A DNA stretch of 64,000 nt from Paracoccaceae bacterium (GCA_014762635.1 JABURR010000091.1:24229-88228); one strand, 5' to 3'. Numbered from the stretch's first letter, positions 39,211 through 49,481 are shown. Notes: generated by a model from the letters alone, not told the origin. A program made the numbers and translations.

Positions 39211-40257
39211 TCAATCCTTGCGCTGCCAGAGCCATGCGCCATCCTCGCGCAAACGCCGGGTGATCTTCCCGTCATGCATCAGGTGGTTGAGATGGGCCAC
39301 GGCCTCCACCAGCGCGAGCCCGTATTCCCCCTCGCCGATATGCCGGTGGAAGAGCGGCGGGAAACACTCGCCGGCGGTGCGCGGCTCGGTCAGGTGATCC
39401 AGAAGGCGGTTCAACGCGCCGTGGTGATTCTCGACCAGTTGATCGATTCGGGACGGAAGTCCGGTGAAGGGCAGCTTGTGCCCGGGTAGCACCAGTTGGC
39501 TGTCGCGGGCGAAGGGGCGGAACCCCTCGCAGGATTCGAGCCATTCGGCCACCGGGTCGGCCTCGGGCTCGGTGGCATAGACCCCCAGGTTGGGCGAGAT
39601 CGTTGCCAGCAGCTGATCGCCCCCCAGCACCAGGTCCCCGTTATCGGACCAGAGCGTGGCATGTTCCGGCGCGTGGCCATTGCCGGTGCGCACCAGCCAG
39701 CCGCGCCCGCCGATACGGATATGATCGCCGTCCTTGATGCGGCGGAACCCCAGCGGCAGCGGCGCCACGATATCGGCGAAGTTGAAGGGGCGTTCCTGCG
39801 CGCGCTTTTCCAGAAGCTTCGGATCCATCCCCGCCGCCGTCCAGTAGGCCAGCGTCTCGGAGGTGGGCAAGGGCTGCTCGTCCAGCGTCAGCATCCGCGC
39901 GAACAGCCAGGCGGTGCGGGTGGTCCAAAGCTCGGCCCCGTGCTCGGACTGGAACCAGCCCGCCAAGCCGATGTGATCGGGGTGGTGATGCGTGACCAGA
40001 ACCCGACGCACCGGCAGATGCGCCAGCGGCCCGGCCAGCAGAACCTCCCAGATCGAACGGCTCTTGCGGGAATCGAAGCCGGTATCGACGATGGTCCAGC
40101 CATCGCCATCCTCGATCGCGTAGCAATTGACATGGTCGAGCTTCATTGGCAGCGGCAGCCGCATCCACAAGATGCCCTCGGCCACCTCCACCGCGTGGCC
40201 CGCGGTGGGCGGTTCCTCGTAGGGAAAGCGGATCGGTCCCCGGGGCGCCGGGCTCAC
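39211..40257 (-). CDS. Metallo-beta-lactamase-fold hydrolase
   Basis: 348 residues, cytoplasmic. The dinuclear metal site motif HHHPDHIG (THxHxDH type) is present, followed by later ligands in GNGHAPEHA, GGDQ and VLPGHKLPF. A C-terminal helical domain (from about residue 270) with EYGLALVEAVAHLNHL resembles that of LACTB2/glyoxalase-II-like hydrolases with a winged-helix tail. The substrate is unknown. It overlaps the upstream acyl-CoA dehydrogenase by four bases, so a thioester or lactone linked to acyl-CoA metabolism is plausible. Confidence 0.88.
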   Translation of the reverse strand: MSPAPRGPIRFPYEEPPTAGHAVEVAEGILWMRLPLPMKLDHVNCYAIEDGDGWTIVDTGFDSRKSRSIWEVLLAGPLAHLPVRRVLVTHHHPDHIGLAGWFQSEHGAELWTTRTAWLFARMLTLDEQPLPTSETLAYWTAAGMDPKLLEKRAQERPFNFADIVAPLPLGFRRIKDGDHIRIGGRGWLVRTGNGHAPEHATLWSDNGDLVLGGDQLLATISPNLGVYATEPEADPVAEWLESCEGFRPFARDSQLVLPGHKLPFTGLPSRIDQLVENHHGALNRLLDHLTEPRTAGECFPPLFHRHIGEGEYGLALVEAVAHLNHLMHDGKITRRLREDGAWLWQRKD

Positions 40258-41969
40258 GCCACCAGGTCCTCAGCCGAGACGGCATAAAGCCCTTCGGCGC
40301 CTTGGGTGGCATGGGCGAGCAGCGCGGAATGTTCGGGCAGCAATCGTTCGACATAGAACCGCGCGAGCCGGCTGCGCGGCCCCTCTCCGCCCTCGGCCAG
40401 CGCGGCTTTCAGGTGGTAGTGCGCGCCCAGAACCCGGGCGAAGGCCGACAGATACGGCACTGCCCCGGCGAAGCGGTCGTTGAGGTCCTGCTGGCCGATC
40501 AGCGTTTCCGTGGCCTCGCGCAGGGTCTCGGCCGCGCTCCAGACCTGCTGGGCCAGTTCCGGCATCGTGCCACGCGCGGCCTCGGCGCCAGCTTCGATCT
40601 CGTCCAGCAGGCGATAGGCGGCTTCACCCCCGTCCATCATCTTGCGTGCCACAAGGTCCATTGCCTGGATGCCGTTGGTGCCTTCGTAGATTGAGGTCAC
40701 CCGCACGTCGCGCAGGTATTGCGCCGCGCCGGTTTCCTCGATGAAGCCCATGCCGCCATGGACCTGCACCCCAAGGGTCGCCACCTCGATCCCCACATCG
40801 GTACCGAAGGCCTTGGCAATCGGCGTCAGGAAGGCCGCCCGGGATTTCCAGTCGGCATCGCCCGTGGCATTGCCCATGTCGATCGCCACCGCGCAAGCCA
40901 ACGCGATGGAGCGGGCCGCGAAGATCTCGGCCTTCATGGTCGCCAGCATCCGGCGCACGTCCGCGTGGTCGATGATCGCACCGCCACCCTCGACCGGGGT
41001 GCGGCCCTGCTTGCGGTCCGTCGCATAGGCCAGCGCGTGCTGATAGGCGCCTTCGGCCACGCCGATCCCCTGGATGCCCACGCCAAGCCGCGCGTTGTTC
41101 ATCATGGTGAACATCGCCGCCATTCCCTTGTGCGGCTCCCCCACCAGCCATCCGGTGGCGCCGTCGTATTCCATCACCGCCGTGGGCGAGCCGTGCAGGC
41201 CCAGCTTGTGCTCAAGGCTCACCACACGCAGCGAGTTCGCGACACCGGGTTCGCCATTTTCATCCGGGATACGCTTGGGCACCATGAACAGGCTGATGCC
41301 CTTGGTCCCGGGCGCCCCGTCGGGCAGCCGCGCCAGAACCAGGTGGCAGACATTGCCCGCAAAATCATTGTCGCCCCAGCTGATGAAGATCTTCTGCCCG
41401 CTGATCGCATAGGTGCCATCGCCGTTCGGCTCGGCCTTGGAGCGCAGCGCGCCCACGTCCGACCCGGCCTGCGGCTCGGTCAGGTTCATGGTGCCGGTCC
41501 ATTCGCCGCTGATCAGCTTCGGCAGGTAGAGCGCCTTCATCTCGTCGCTTGCATGGTGTTCCAGCGCCTCGATCTGGCCCTGGGTCAGAAGCGGGTTCAA
41601 CTGCAGCGACAGGCAGGCGCCCGACATCATGTCATGCACGGAGGAAGACAGCGCCTGCGGCAGCCCCATTCCGCCGAACTCTGGGTCCGCCGCCATGCCG
41701 ACCCAGCCGCCCTCGGCAATCGCGCGATAGCCTTCCGCAAAACCCGGCGAGCTGCGCACGACACCGTTTTCCAGGACCGCGCCCTGCAGATCGCCGGGGC
41801 GCTGCAGGGGGGCCATTACCTCGTCGCAGAGCTTTGCCGCCTCGGTCAGGATCGCTGAGGTCACGTCCTCTCCGGCCTCGGCGAATTGCTCGCATTCGGT
41901 CACCTGACCGTAGTCCACGACGCGATCGAGAATGAATTGGAAATCCTGGACCGGGGAACGATAGGGCAT
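40254..41969 (-). CDS. Acyl-CoA dehydrogenase, DmdC-like subfamily
   Basis: 571 residues, longer than the classical 380-residue enzymes and of the size of DmdC (3-methylmercaptopropionyl-CoA dehydrogenase) relatives, with an extra C-terminal helical domain. Flavin-binding MNLTEPQAGSDVG and FISWGDND blocks, LGLHGSPTAVMEYDGA, and the VHGGMGFIEETGAAQYLRDVRVTSIYEGTNGIQ segment with the probable catalytic Glu are present. It oxidises an acyl-CoA and passes electrons to ETF and ETF-QO. The true substrate cannot be read from sequence; several paralogues are usual in roseobacters. Divergent from sua5 and coupled to the MBL hydrolase. Confidence 0.9.
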   Translation of the reverse strand: MPYRSPVQDFQFILDRVVDYGQVTECEQFAEAGEDVTSAILTEAAKLCDEVMAPLQRPGDLQGAVLENGVVRSSPGFAEGYRAIAEGGWVGMAADPEFGGMGLPQALSSSVHDMMSGACLSLQLNPLLTQGQIEALEHHASDEMKALYLPKLISGEWTGTMNLTEPQAGSDVGALRSKAEPNGDGTYAISGQKIFISWGDNDFAGNVCHLVLARLPDGAPGTKGISLFMVPKRIPDENGEPGVANSLRVVSLEHKLGLHGSPTAVMEYDGATGWLVGEPHKGMAAMFTMMNNARLGVGIQGIGVAEGAYQHALAYATDRKQGRTPVEGGGAIIDHADVRRMLATMKAEIFAARSIALACAVAIDMGNATGDADWKSRAAFLTPIAKAFGTDVGIEVATLGVQVHGGMGFIEETGAAQYLRDVRVTSIYEGTNGIQAMDLVARKMMDGGEAAYRLLDEIEAGAEAARGTMPELAQQVWSAAETLREATETLIGQQDLNDRFAGAVPYLSAFARVLGAHYHLKAALAEGGEGPRSRLARFYVERLLPEHSALLAHATQGAEGLYAVSAEDLVA

Positions 41970-42089
41970 CGAGGCCTCCTTTGGCTGCGGCTTGGCATCT
42001 GAACGGTGGCGCAGTATTCACGAAACCTGCGGATATTCCAGACCGTACCCGTTGCACCGCCACCATCAACAGAAACGCCGCGTCATCCG

Positions 42090-43043
42090 ATGAGCCTTGC
42101 CCGACCGATCCTGCTGCCGCCCGACGAGGCGGGCATTGCCCGCGCCGCCGAGATTCTGCGCGAAGGCGGGCTCGTGGCCTTCCCGACCGAGACGGTCTAC
42201 GGGCTTGGCGCGGATGCGACCAATGACACAGCCGTGGCCCGAATCTTCGAGGCGAAGGGGCGGCCGCGGTTCAACCCGCTTATTGTGCACGTGGCGGATC
42301 GCGCGGCGGCGGAAACCATCGCCGAGTTCGGTGACACGGCGCGAAGACTGGCCGATGCGTTCTGGCCGGGGCCGCTGACGCTGGTGCTGCCGTTGAAACC
42401 CGGCGCCGGGATCTCACCCCTTGTCAGCGCGGGCCTCGACAGCGTGGCAATCCGGATGCCCGATCACCCCCTGGCGCGCAAGCTTCTGTCCACAAGCGGC
42501 CGCCCCGTGGCCGCGCCCTCGGCCAACCCCTCGGGCAAGCTCAGCCCGACTGCGGCGGCGCATGTTGTGGAAGGACTCGACGGCCGGATCGAGGCGGTTC
42601 TGGATGGCGGGACCTGTCCCGTGGGGCTGGAATCGACCATCGTCGGGTTGCTGCCGGAACCAACGCTGTTGCGCCCCGGCGGCCTGCCCGCCGAGGCGAT
42701 CGAGAAATGTCTTGGTGCTCCGCTTGCACAACACCAAGGGTCCGACACACCCAACGCCCCGGGTCAGCTCGCCTCTCACTATGCGCCCGACGCTCTGATG
42801 CGCCTCGACGCCGAAAAGGCGCAGGAAGGCGAGGTGCTGCTTGGCTTCGGCGCACTGGAGGGGGCGTTGAACCTGTCGGCCTCGGGCGATCTGGTCGAGG
42901 CGGCAGCAAACCTGTTCCACCACCTGCGCGCGCTCGATTCGATGGGCACGGGCCGGATCGCCGTGGCGCCGATCCCCGATCACGGGCTGGGGCGCGCGAT
43001 CAACGACCGCCTGCGCCGGGCCGCCGCCCCGCGCGACGGCTGA
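42090..43043 (+). CDS. sua5: L-threonylcarbamoyladenylate synthase, Sua5 type
   Basis: 317 residues from the ATG at 42090. The YrdC/Sua5 domain (residues 1 to about 200) has GLVAFPTETVYGLGADA, KGRPRFNPLIVHV and the PSANPSGKLSPT strand; a C-terminal Sua5 domain follows after a linker (PGQLASHYAPDALM). The enzyme makes threonylcarbamoyl-AMP for the t6A37 tRNA modification. The longer upstream frame lies in the divergent promoter with the acyl-CoA dehydrogenase. Its stop abuts the convergent yqgE stop. Confidence 0.95.
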   Translation: MSLARPILLPPDEAGIARAAEILREGGLVAFPTETVYGLGADATNDTAVARIFEAKGRPRFNPLIVHVADRAAAETIAEFGDTARRLADAFWPGPLTLVLPLKPGAGISPLVSAGLDSVAIRMPDHPLARKLLSTSGRPVAAPSANPSGKLSPTAAAHVVEGLDGRIEAVLDGGTCPVGLESTIVGLLPEPTLLRPGGLPAEAIEKCLGAPLAQHQGSDTPNAPGQLASHYAPDALMRLDAEKAQEGEVLLGFGALEGALNLSASGDLVEAAANLFHHLRALDSMGTGRIAVAPIPDHGLGRAINDRLRRAAAPRDG

Positions 43044-43619
43044 TCAGGCGCGCCCGCCCTCGGCCGACAAAAGCAGCGGATCGACTCCCATGGATTTCAG
43101 CGCCGCGGACCATTTGGCGCCATCATCGCGGCCAAACACCAGGTCGGGCGTCGCATCGCACGTAAGCCAACCGTTGCGCTGAAGCTCGCCTTCCAACTGG
43201 CCCGGCGCCCAGCCTGCATAGCCAAGCGCCAGGATCGCGTTCTCGGGACCCTGCCCGCTGGCAATGTCCTGCAGGATATCGAGCGTCGCGGTCATGCCGA
43301 AACTGTCGTTGACTTCCATGGTCGCTCCTTCGCCCGCATAGTCGCGCGAGTGAAGCACGAACCCCCGCCCATGTTCGACCGGCCCACCGAAATGCACCGC
43401 GGCACCCTTGCTGCCTTCGCCGGTGGGGATGGAAAGCTGGGTGAGCAACTCGTCCAGACTGACGCCGCCAGCGGGCTTGTTGACGATCAACCCCATGGAT
43501 CCCTCGGGGGAATGGGCACACATGAAGATCACGGATTTGTCGAACCGCGGATCCCCCATGCCGGGCATAGCTATCAGCAGTTTTCCGGTCAGATCGGTCG
43601 AGTCACTGTGCAAGGTCAT
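43044..43619 (-). CDS. yqgE: YqgE/AlgH family protein (DUF179)
   Basis: 191 residues. The family blocks LTGKLLIAMPGMGDPRFDKSVIFMCAHSPEGSMGLIVNKP (pieces: LLIAMPGM, FDKSVI, GLIVNKP), FGGPVEHGRGFVLHS and ALGYAGWAPGQLEGEL are all present. YqgE/AlgH proteins are widely conserved, cytoplasmic and of uncertain biochemical role, with suggested links to transcription regulation. Tail-to-tail with sua5 with no gap and divergent from the DsbD-like gene. Confidence 0.95.
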   Translation of the reverse strand: MTLHSDSTDLTGKLLIAMPGMGDPRFDKSVIFMCAHSPEGSMGLIVNKPAGGVSLDELLTQLSIPTGEGSKGAAVHFGGPVEHGRGFVLHSRDYAGEGATMEVNDSFGMTATLDILQDIASGQGPENAILALGYAGWAPGQLEGELQRNGWLTCDATPDLVFGRDDGAKWSAALKSMGVDPLLLSAEGGRA

Positions 43620-43733
43620 AAGGTCAGCTTTTCAATCTGTATCCGCCATGGCAAGGCGCTTCGCCGGGCCGGGTCGCGGAATATCGCTCAAAAGTGATTT
43701 CTAATTCAGTCGCGCTTACCTACATATCGACGC

Positions 43734-44549
43734 ATGAAGAAAGCAATGATTCCGGCCCTGCTCGCCGCTCTTTTCACGCTCACCGCCCCGGCCTCTGCCG
43801 GTGGGTTCGATCCCTCCGATGCGGCGGAGTTTTCGGTGCTTCCCGGCTGGCGGACCGAGTCCGGCACCCATATGGCCGCCATCGTCGTGGACCTTGCCCC
43901 GGGCTGGAAGACCTATTGGCGCTCTCCGGGCGAGGCGGGGATACCCCCAAGCTTCGACTGGGATCGGTCTTCGAACCTCGAAGCCGTGGCGCTGCACTGG
44001 CCTGTGCCCGAGGTATTCTCGCTGAACGGATTGCGGACGATCGGCTACGTGAACCGGTTGATCCTTCCCATCGAACTCTCGCCCAGCAAACCCGGTGCGC
44101 CGATTGCCCTGCGCACACGGATGGAACTGGGCCTGTGCAATGAAATCTGCATTCCGATGCAGGTCACGCTCAAGGCCGATCTGTCCGCGGATCCAGCCGC
44201 CAAGGACCGGGGCATCATGGCCGCGCTGGCCAGCGGGCCCCGCACCGCGCGAGACGGTGGCGTCCGCGACGTGCGCTGTGACGTAGCGCCGATTTCCGAC
44301 GGCTTACGCCTGACGACGCGGATCGACATGCCCCGCCTTGGACGGGACGAAGTCGCGGTGGTCGAACTGAAGGACCGCTCTATCTGGGTGTCGGAAGCAA
44401 TGACCGAGCGCGGGAACAGCTCGCTCGTTGCGGAGGCGGACCTCGTGCCGGTCTCGGCGGCCCCCTTCATGCTGGATCGCTCGGAGGTGACGATCACCAT
44501 CCTATCCGGCGGTGAGGCAGTCGAAATCCGCGGGTGCAACGCGGGCTAG
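43734..44549 (+). CDS. Periplasmic DsbD-alpha-like domain protein
   Basis: 271 residues with a clear signal peptide (residues 1-22, PASAGG). It resembles the N-terminal immunoglobulin-like domain of the DsbD/ScsB thiol-disulfide family: the WKTYWRSPGEAGIPPSFDW block and the redox-pair region LGLCNEICIPMQ (Cys pair spaced by three). It has no membrane electron-transfer domain and no C-terminal thioredoxin domain, so it is a stand-alone electron carrier or chaperone-like reductase. Its substrate is not evident. It overlaps the convergent RND pump gene by four bases. Confidence 0.8.
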   Translation: MKKAMIPALLAALFTLTAPASAGGFDPSDAAEFSVLPGWRTESGTHMAAIVVDLAPGWKTYWRSPGEAGIPPSFDWDRSSNLEAVALHWPVPEVFSLNGLRTIGYVNRLILPIELSPSKPGAPIALRTRMELGLCNEICIPMQVTLKADLSADPAAKDRGIMAALASGPRTARDGGVRDVRCDVAPISDGLRLTTRIDMPRLGRDEVAVVELKDRSIWVSEAMTERGNSSLVAEADLVPVSAAPFMLDRSEVTITILSGGEAVEIRGCNAG

Positions 44550-47500
44550 GCGGGACTCCGGGCGCGCAAAACCGCCGTCAGCAGGTAGATCACCAGCATC
44601 ACCGCCAGAAGCGCTCCGGTCAAAAGCGCCAATGCGACCGGCATCTGCGGCAATGTCTCGGGCAGACCAAGCGCTTGCGGAAGCGCCCCCGTCACCGCCA
44701 CCGAACCGACCGTGCCAGCGAAGATCAGCGCCGCCAGAAGCGCCATCACCGCCGTCGCGACACCCGTGCCCCCGGATCGGCGCAATCGCTGCAGCGCGCG
44801 ACGTGCAGCGGTGATGTTGCGGGAAATGTCCTGCCCCACCGCCAGCAGCGCCGGGACCACCAGCAGCACCAGCACCATGCCGAACCCAAGCCCGTAGACC
44901 AGCGTGATCACCGTGGGCTTGAGGAACTGCGCCTGCGAAGAGCTTTCATAAAGCAGCGGCGCAAGCCCCAAGACCGTGGTCATCGTGGTCAGCAGCACCG
45001 GCCGCAGCCTGTCCGCTGTCCCGTCGATGATCGCGGGAAACAGCCCGCGTTCTTGCGCGTATTCGTCGACCGTGGTCACCAGAACGATCGAGTCGTTGAT
45101 GATGATGCCCGTCATCCCGATGAGCCCCACCACCGAGAACATCGAAAGCGGCACCTCCCACAGGGCATGCCCGTAGAGCGCGCCTACAAGACCGAAAGGA
45201 ATGATCGCCATGACCACCGCGGGCCGCGACCAGCTCGAGAATATCCAGGCCAGCGTCAGGTAGATCCCCAGCAGGCACAGGATCAGCCCCGTCCGCGCGT
45301 CGTTCAGGAATTCGTTCTCCTGCTCGGCCAGCCCCGCCAGCCGCCAGGACACACCAAAGCGGCTTTCGATATCGGGCAGGATAGAGGTTTCCAGCGCCTC
45401 CATGATCGCGGCGGCGCGGTCGGCGTCATCCTCTGCCAGGTCGCCGGTGACCGAGACCACCCGAACCCCGTTTTCACGCCGGATGGTGGAGAAGCCCGAG
45501 CGCGACTGGACCGTGACGATATCGGCGAGGTTCACATACTCACCGCCTGCCGTGCGCATCTGCATCCGGTCGAGGAAATCGGCGCTGAGTTCGTCGTCAG
45601 GCAGTTCCACGCGGATCGCGGCGGATCGCGTGCCATCCGGGTAGGTCGCAGCCTCGATCCCGTTCAGCCGGTCGCGCAGAACACGGCCCAGCCCGTCGAT
45701 GTCAAAGCCCAGCGCCACGCCCTGCGGCGTCAGGTCGAGGATCAGTTCCTCCTTGTCGTAGGACAGAGAGTCCTCCAGAGCCGAAACCTCAGGGTATACG
45801 GAAAGCGCCGTCTTAGTCGCCTCGGCGGCCGCCTTCAGCACGGTGGCATCAGCCCCGAAAAGCTGCACGTCAAGCGCATCGCCCCCCGGACCCGAGCGCC
45901 AGCTTCGGAAACTCAGCTCCTCCAGCAACGGGTGGTTCACGACCTCTTCCTGCAGGTCGGCAAGGAAGGCAAAGCTGGAATAGGGGCGCAGGTCCGGGTC
46001 GATCATCTCGATGGAGATCGCGCCAAGTTGGTCCGGCTCCTTGGTGTCAGCCCCGCTCAGCGCCCTTCCGGAATTGCCGCCGATCTGGCCCATGACATAG
46101 TCCAGCGGGTTGACCCCGTGCTCGTCCTCGTAGCGCTTGGCGACGGCCTCGGTCGCGCGCTGCAACTCGCGCATCATCGCAAGCGTATCGTCGCGACTGG
46201 CGCCGGGCGCCATGGCGAAATTGCCCGAGATCGAGCCGCGTTCCGGCGCGTTGAAGAACCGCCACTGCACGTCCCCGCGCAGGACCAGCGCCACCTGGCT
46301 TGCCAGTACCAGCACGGCCAAAGCCAGAACCGGATAACGCGCCCAGACCACCCCGGCCATCATCGGGCGGAACAGCTTGTCCCGCACCCAGCGGAACCCC
46401 CGGTTCACGAAGCGGCTCGGCCAGTCGTACCAGTGCTCCTTGGCCGTATGGGTCAGCGCATGGGCCATGTGGTTGGGCAGGATCAGGAAGCACTCCACCA
46501 GCGAGGCGAGCAACACCACGATCACCGTGAAGGGGATATCGGCGATCAGGCCGCCAAACCGCCCGCCGATGGCCACCAGCCCGAAAAAGGCGATGACGGT
46601 GGTGATGGTGGCCGAGAAGACCGGCGCAAACATCCGTCGCGCGGCGTTTTCGGCGGCCTGAACCGGCCCCTCGCCCAGCCGCCGCGCCCGGAAATCGGCG
46701 TGCTCGCCCACCACGATGGCATCATCCACGACAATGCCCAGCGTGATGATCAGCGCGAAAAGCGAGATCATGTTGAGCGTCAGCCCGAAGGCATACATCA
46801 GCGCGATGGCGGCGGTCATGGCCACCGGGATACCCGCCGCCACCCAGAAGGCGGTGCGGGCGTTGAGGAACAGGAACAGCAGCGTCACCACAAGCCCCAG
46901 CCCCAGCAGACCGTTGTCGAGCAGGATCGAGAGACGTCCCGAGATCGCCTCGGCCCGGGTCCGGATCAGTTCCACCGTGACGCCCTGCGGCAAGGTCAGG
47001 CGCATCTCCTCGGCCACCTCTTCGACCTGGCGCTGGATGCCGATGGCGTCCCCCCGGTCGGATCGGTCCACCCGGATCGAGACCGCCGGGTTCTTACCCA
47101 CGAAGAAGGTCTCGCGCCGGTCCACGCCCTCGACCCTGATCCGCGCCACGTCCCCGATGGTGAGTTGCGATCCATCGGCCTCTGATCGCAGCACGATCCC
47201 GGCGATGGCATCGGCCCCGGTCTTGGCGATCCCGGTGCGGATCCGTGCATTGGCCCCACCCACATCGCCCGCCGGATCGGCCTCGGCCTCGGCGGCGATG
47301 GCGGCGGAAATCTCGCGCATCGTTACATCGTGCCGGATCAGCGCGAGCGAGGTCACCTCCACCACCGTCTCGGGCGCGGCAACACCGCTGATCGTGGCCC
47401 GCGTGACCCCTTCGGCAAAGAGCCGCGCCACGAATTCGTCGGCGAAACGGGCAAGCTGATCGACGCCCACGGGGCCGGTGATCACCACGTCGGTCACCCG

Positions 47501-47929
47501 GTCGCGCCAGGCATCGCGGCGCACGTTGGGATCCTCGGCGGCTTCGGGCAGGTTCACCACCGCATCGACGGCGGCCTGCACGTCATCGGCGGCGCGCGAC
47601 ATGTCCCAGCCGGGCTCGAACTCCAGCGAGATCGACGCGCTGCCTTCGCGCGACCGCGCCTCCGAGCTTTCGACCCCTTCGACGGCCAGTAGCGCCGGTT
47701 CCAGGATTTGCACGATGGCGGCGTCCACATCCTCGGCCCCGGCGCCGTCCCAGGCCACGCTGACCGAAACCGAGTCCAGCACCACGTCGGGGAAGAACTG
47801 CGCCCGCATCCGCGGGAAAGCCGCGACGCCCAGCGCGATCAGGATCACCAGCAGAAGGTTCGCCGCCGTCTTGTGACGGGTGAAATAGGACAGCACCCCG
47901 CCAATGGCCCCGTCGAACCGTGCCGCCAT
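44546..47929 (-). CDS. RND efflux pump permease (AcrB/HAE-type)
   Basis: 1127 residues with the RND pattern of two halves, each with one plus five helices and a large periplasmic loop. The proton-relay Asp pair is visible in GIVVDDAIVVGEHADFR. The porter/docking domains occupy the two loops. It drives export of hydrophobic or charged compounds with proton uptake, together with the adaptor encoded immediately upstream (three-base gap) and an outer-membrane channel not in this window. Length and sequence fit the HAE/SwrC-like group; the exported compound is unknown. Confidence 0.93.
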   Translation of the reverse strand: MAARFDGAIGGVLSYFTRHKTAANLLLVILIALGVAAFPRMRAQFFPDVVLDSVSVSVAWDGAGAEDVDAAIVQILEPALLAVEGVESSEARSREGSASISLEFEPGWDMSRAADDVQAAVDAVVNLPEAAEDPNVRRDAWRDRVTDVVITGPVGVDQLARFADEFVARLFAEGVTRATISGVAAPETVVEVTSLALIRHDVTMREISAAIAAEAEADPAGDVGGANARIRTGIAKTGADAIAGIVLRSEADGSQLTIGDVARIRVEGVDRRETFFVGKNPAVSIRVDRSDRGDAIGIQRQVEEVAEEMRLTLPQGVTVELIRTRAEAISGRLSILLDNGLLGLGLVVTLLFLFLNARTAFWVAAGIPVAMTAAIALMYAFGLTLNMISLFALIITLGIVVDDAIVVGEHADFRARRLGEGPVQAAENAARRMFAPVFSATITTVIAFFGLVAIGGRFGGLIADIPFTVIVVLLASLVECFLILPNHMAHALTHTAKEHWYDWPSRFVNRGFRWVRDKLFRPMMAGVVWARYPVLALAVLVLASQVALVLRGDVQWRFFNAPERGSISGNFAMAPGASRDDTLAMMRELQRATEAVAKRYEDEHGVNPLDYVMGQIGGNSGRALSGADTKEPDQLGAISIEMIDPDLRPYSSFAFLADLQEEVVNHPLLEELSFRSWRSGPGGDALDVQLFGADATVLKAAAEATKTALSVYPEVSALEDSLSYDKEELILDLTPQGVALGFDIDGLGRVLRDRLNGIEAATYPDGTRSAAIRVELPDDELSADFLDRMQMRTAGGEYVNLADIVTVQSRSGFSTIRRENGVRVVSVTGDLAEDDADRAAAIMEALETSILPDIESRFGVSWRLAGLAEQENEFLNDARTGLILCLLGIYLTLAWIFSSWSRPAVVMAIIPFGLVGALYGHALWEVPLSMFSVVGLIGMTGIIINDSIVLVTTVDEYAQERGLFPAIIDGTADRLRPVLLTTMTTVLGLAPLLYESSSQAQFLKPTVITLVYGLGFGMVLVLLVVPALLAVGQDISRNITAARRALQRLRRSGGTGVATAVMALLAALIFAGTVGSVAVTGALPQALGLPETLPQMPVALALLTGALLAVMLVIYLLTAVLRARSPA

Positions 47930-47932
47930 GGC

Positions 47933-49393
47933 CTAGCCCCCCATCCGGGATTCGATCCGCTCGACCATCTGGGCGGGGACCATCGGCTGGGCCAGTTGTG
48001 ACAGGATCCGTTCCTTCACATCCTTGGGCATGTACTGGTTGCCCTCGACGAAGGCCACGAGCTTCGCTCGGCGTTCATCGTCCAGTTCCAGCATCTCGGG
48101 CTCGGGCGCCGGGGCCGCAGCGCCGTCGTTCTGGATCGACTTGACCCGGATGCCTGCACCCAGAAGCGGCGAGCGTTCGGCCACAACCTTGCGCCCTGCA
48201 ACGCGGCCCGCACGAATGATCACGTCATCGCCCTGGCGGCGCAGGACCTCGACGGGGAGCGACTCGAGCCGATCCTCGGCCCCGATCACCAGCACGGTTC
48301 CCGCGGCATCCACCGCCGCTGCGGGCAGCAGCGCCACGCCCGACAGCGGTGGCTCCTCGATCCGGACGCTCACGAAATCCCCGGGGCGGAAGCCCGGCGC
48401 CGCGCCGATCTCGGCAAAGATCAGGCGGCCGGTCTGACCCTCGCCCACCGCCGCGCTTTCGCGGGTGATGCGCCCCGTGGCCGACAGGTCGACGCCAAGG
48501 ATATCCATCACGATTTTCACCTCGGCCCGGATCAGGCGGCCGGTGTCATCCAGCAGCCGCGCATATTGCGGGGTCGAGACCCGGAACGCCACTTCCAGCG
48601 CCGCCGGATCGACCAGTTCTGCCAGCCGTTCGTTGGAGGAAACCAGCCCCCCCTCGACCACGCTCACGTCGCTCAGCGCCCCGGCGAAATCCGCGCGAAT
48701 CTCGGTATCCGCGAGCCTACGCTCGGCCTCGGCCAAGGCCAGTTGCCGCCGCTCCAGCGCCGTAAGCGCCTGGTCGATCCGCGCCTCGGCCTGGGCCAGC
48801 GCCTGTCGCCGCGACAGAACCGCCTGCCGCGCCGAAGATGCCGCGAGTTCGGCGGTTTCCACCGCCGCCTCGGTCCCGACACCGCGTGCCAGAAGATCCT
48901 TTTGCCGCGTCAGGGCGCGGACGCGGATCTGAACCTGTTCCTCGGCCGCAGCCACCTCGTCGCGGGCCAGTTCCAACCCGCGTTCCGCATCGCGCTGCTC
49001 GGCCTCGACCTCGCGCAGGTCTGCCCGGGCAAGGTCGAGGGCCGATTGCGCCTCGGTTGGGTCGATCCTCAGCAGCAGCGCTCCGGCCTCGACCCGGCCG
49101 CCATCCACCAGTTCCGCGGCGATCTCCACCACGCGTCCCGAGGCTGCGGTGCGCAATTCCAGCGTCCGACGGCTGCGAACCTCGCCAAAGCTGGTCAGCA
49201 CGGGCGAAATCGTTGCGGGTTCCACGGTCACGGTCTCGATCGCGAACACCCGTTCACGCGCCGGGCGGCGGGGCTGGTCTCCGGACATACGCTCCTGCAC
49301 CGCGTCACGGACAAGAACGCCGGCCCAGGTCAACAGACCAAGGGTCATGGAGATCAGAAAGACGCCGATCAGGCTGCGACGCAGAAAGCGCAT
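47933..49393 (-). CDS. RND periplasmic adaptor (membrane fusion protein)
   Basis: 486 residues. An N-terminal membrane helix (FLRRSLIGVFLISMTLGLLTWAGVLV) anchors it. Then come a barrel-sandwich (LRTAASGRVVEIAAELVDGGRVEAGALLLRIDP), a long antiparallel coiled coil (about 125-225, ALDLARADLREVEAEQRDAERG and following) and a beta-barrel (EIRADFAGALSDVSVVEGGLV). It bridges the RND pump to an outer-membrane duct. It is the first gene of the two-gene operon. A Pro/Ala-rich hinge precedes a C-terminal helical tail. Confidence 0.92.
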   Translation of the reverse strand: MRFLRRSLIGVFLISMTLGLLTWAGVLVRDAVQERMSGDQPRRPARERVFAIETVTVEPATISPVLTSFGEVRSRRTLELRTAASGRVVEIAAELVDGGRVEAGALLLRIDPTEAQSALDLARADLREVEAEQRDAERGLELARDEVAAAEEQVQIRVRALTRQKDLLARGVGTEAAVETAELAASSARQAVLSRRQALAQAEARIDQALTALERRQLALAEAERRLADTEIRADFAGALSDVSVVEGGLVSSNERLAELVDPAALEVAFRVSTPQYARLLDDTGRLIRAEVKIVMDILGVDLSATGRITRESAAVGEGQTGRLIFAEIGAAPGFRPGDFVSVRIEEPPLSGVALLPAAAVDAAGTVLVIGAEDRLESLPVEVLRRQGDDVIIRAGRVAGRKVVAERSPLLGAGIRVKSIQNDGAAAPAPEPEMLELDDERRAKLVAFVEGNQYMPKDVKERILSQLAQPMVPAQMVERIESRMGG

Positions 49394-49481
49394 CCGGGCT
49401 CATGCTCCGTTACGAGAAACCGATGGTCTTAGATAGGGCCGACACCGCAGTCCGCCAAGGCAAATGGACGTGAGACCCGTT

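Noticed and set aside
44534..47185. An 883-codon open frame on the plus strand antisense to the RND pump
   Set aside because: Arg/His/Gln-rich low-complexity translation typical of the complement of a GC-rich gene; the minus-strand RND gene is unmistakable.
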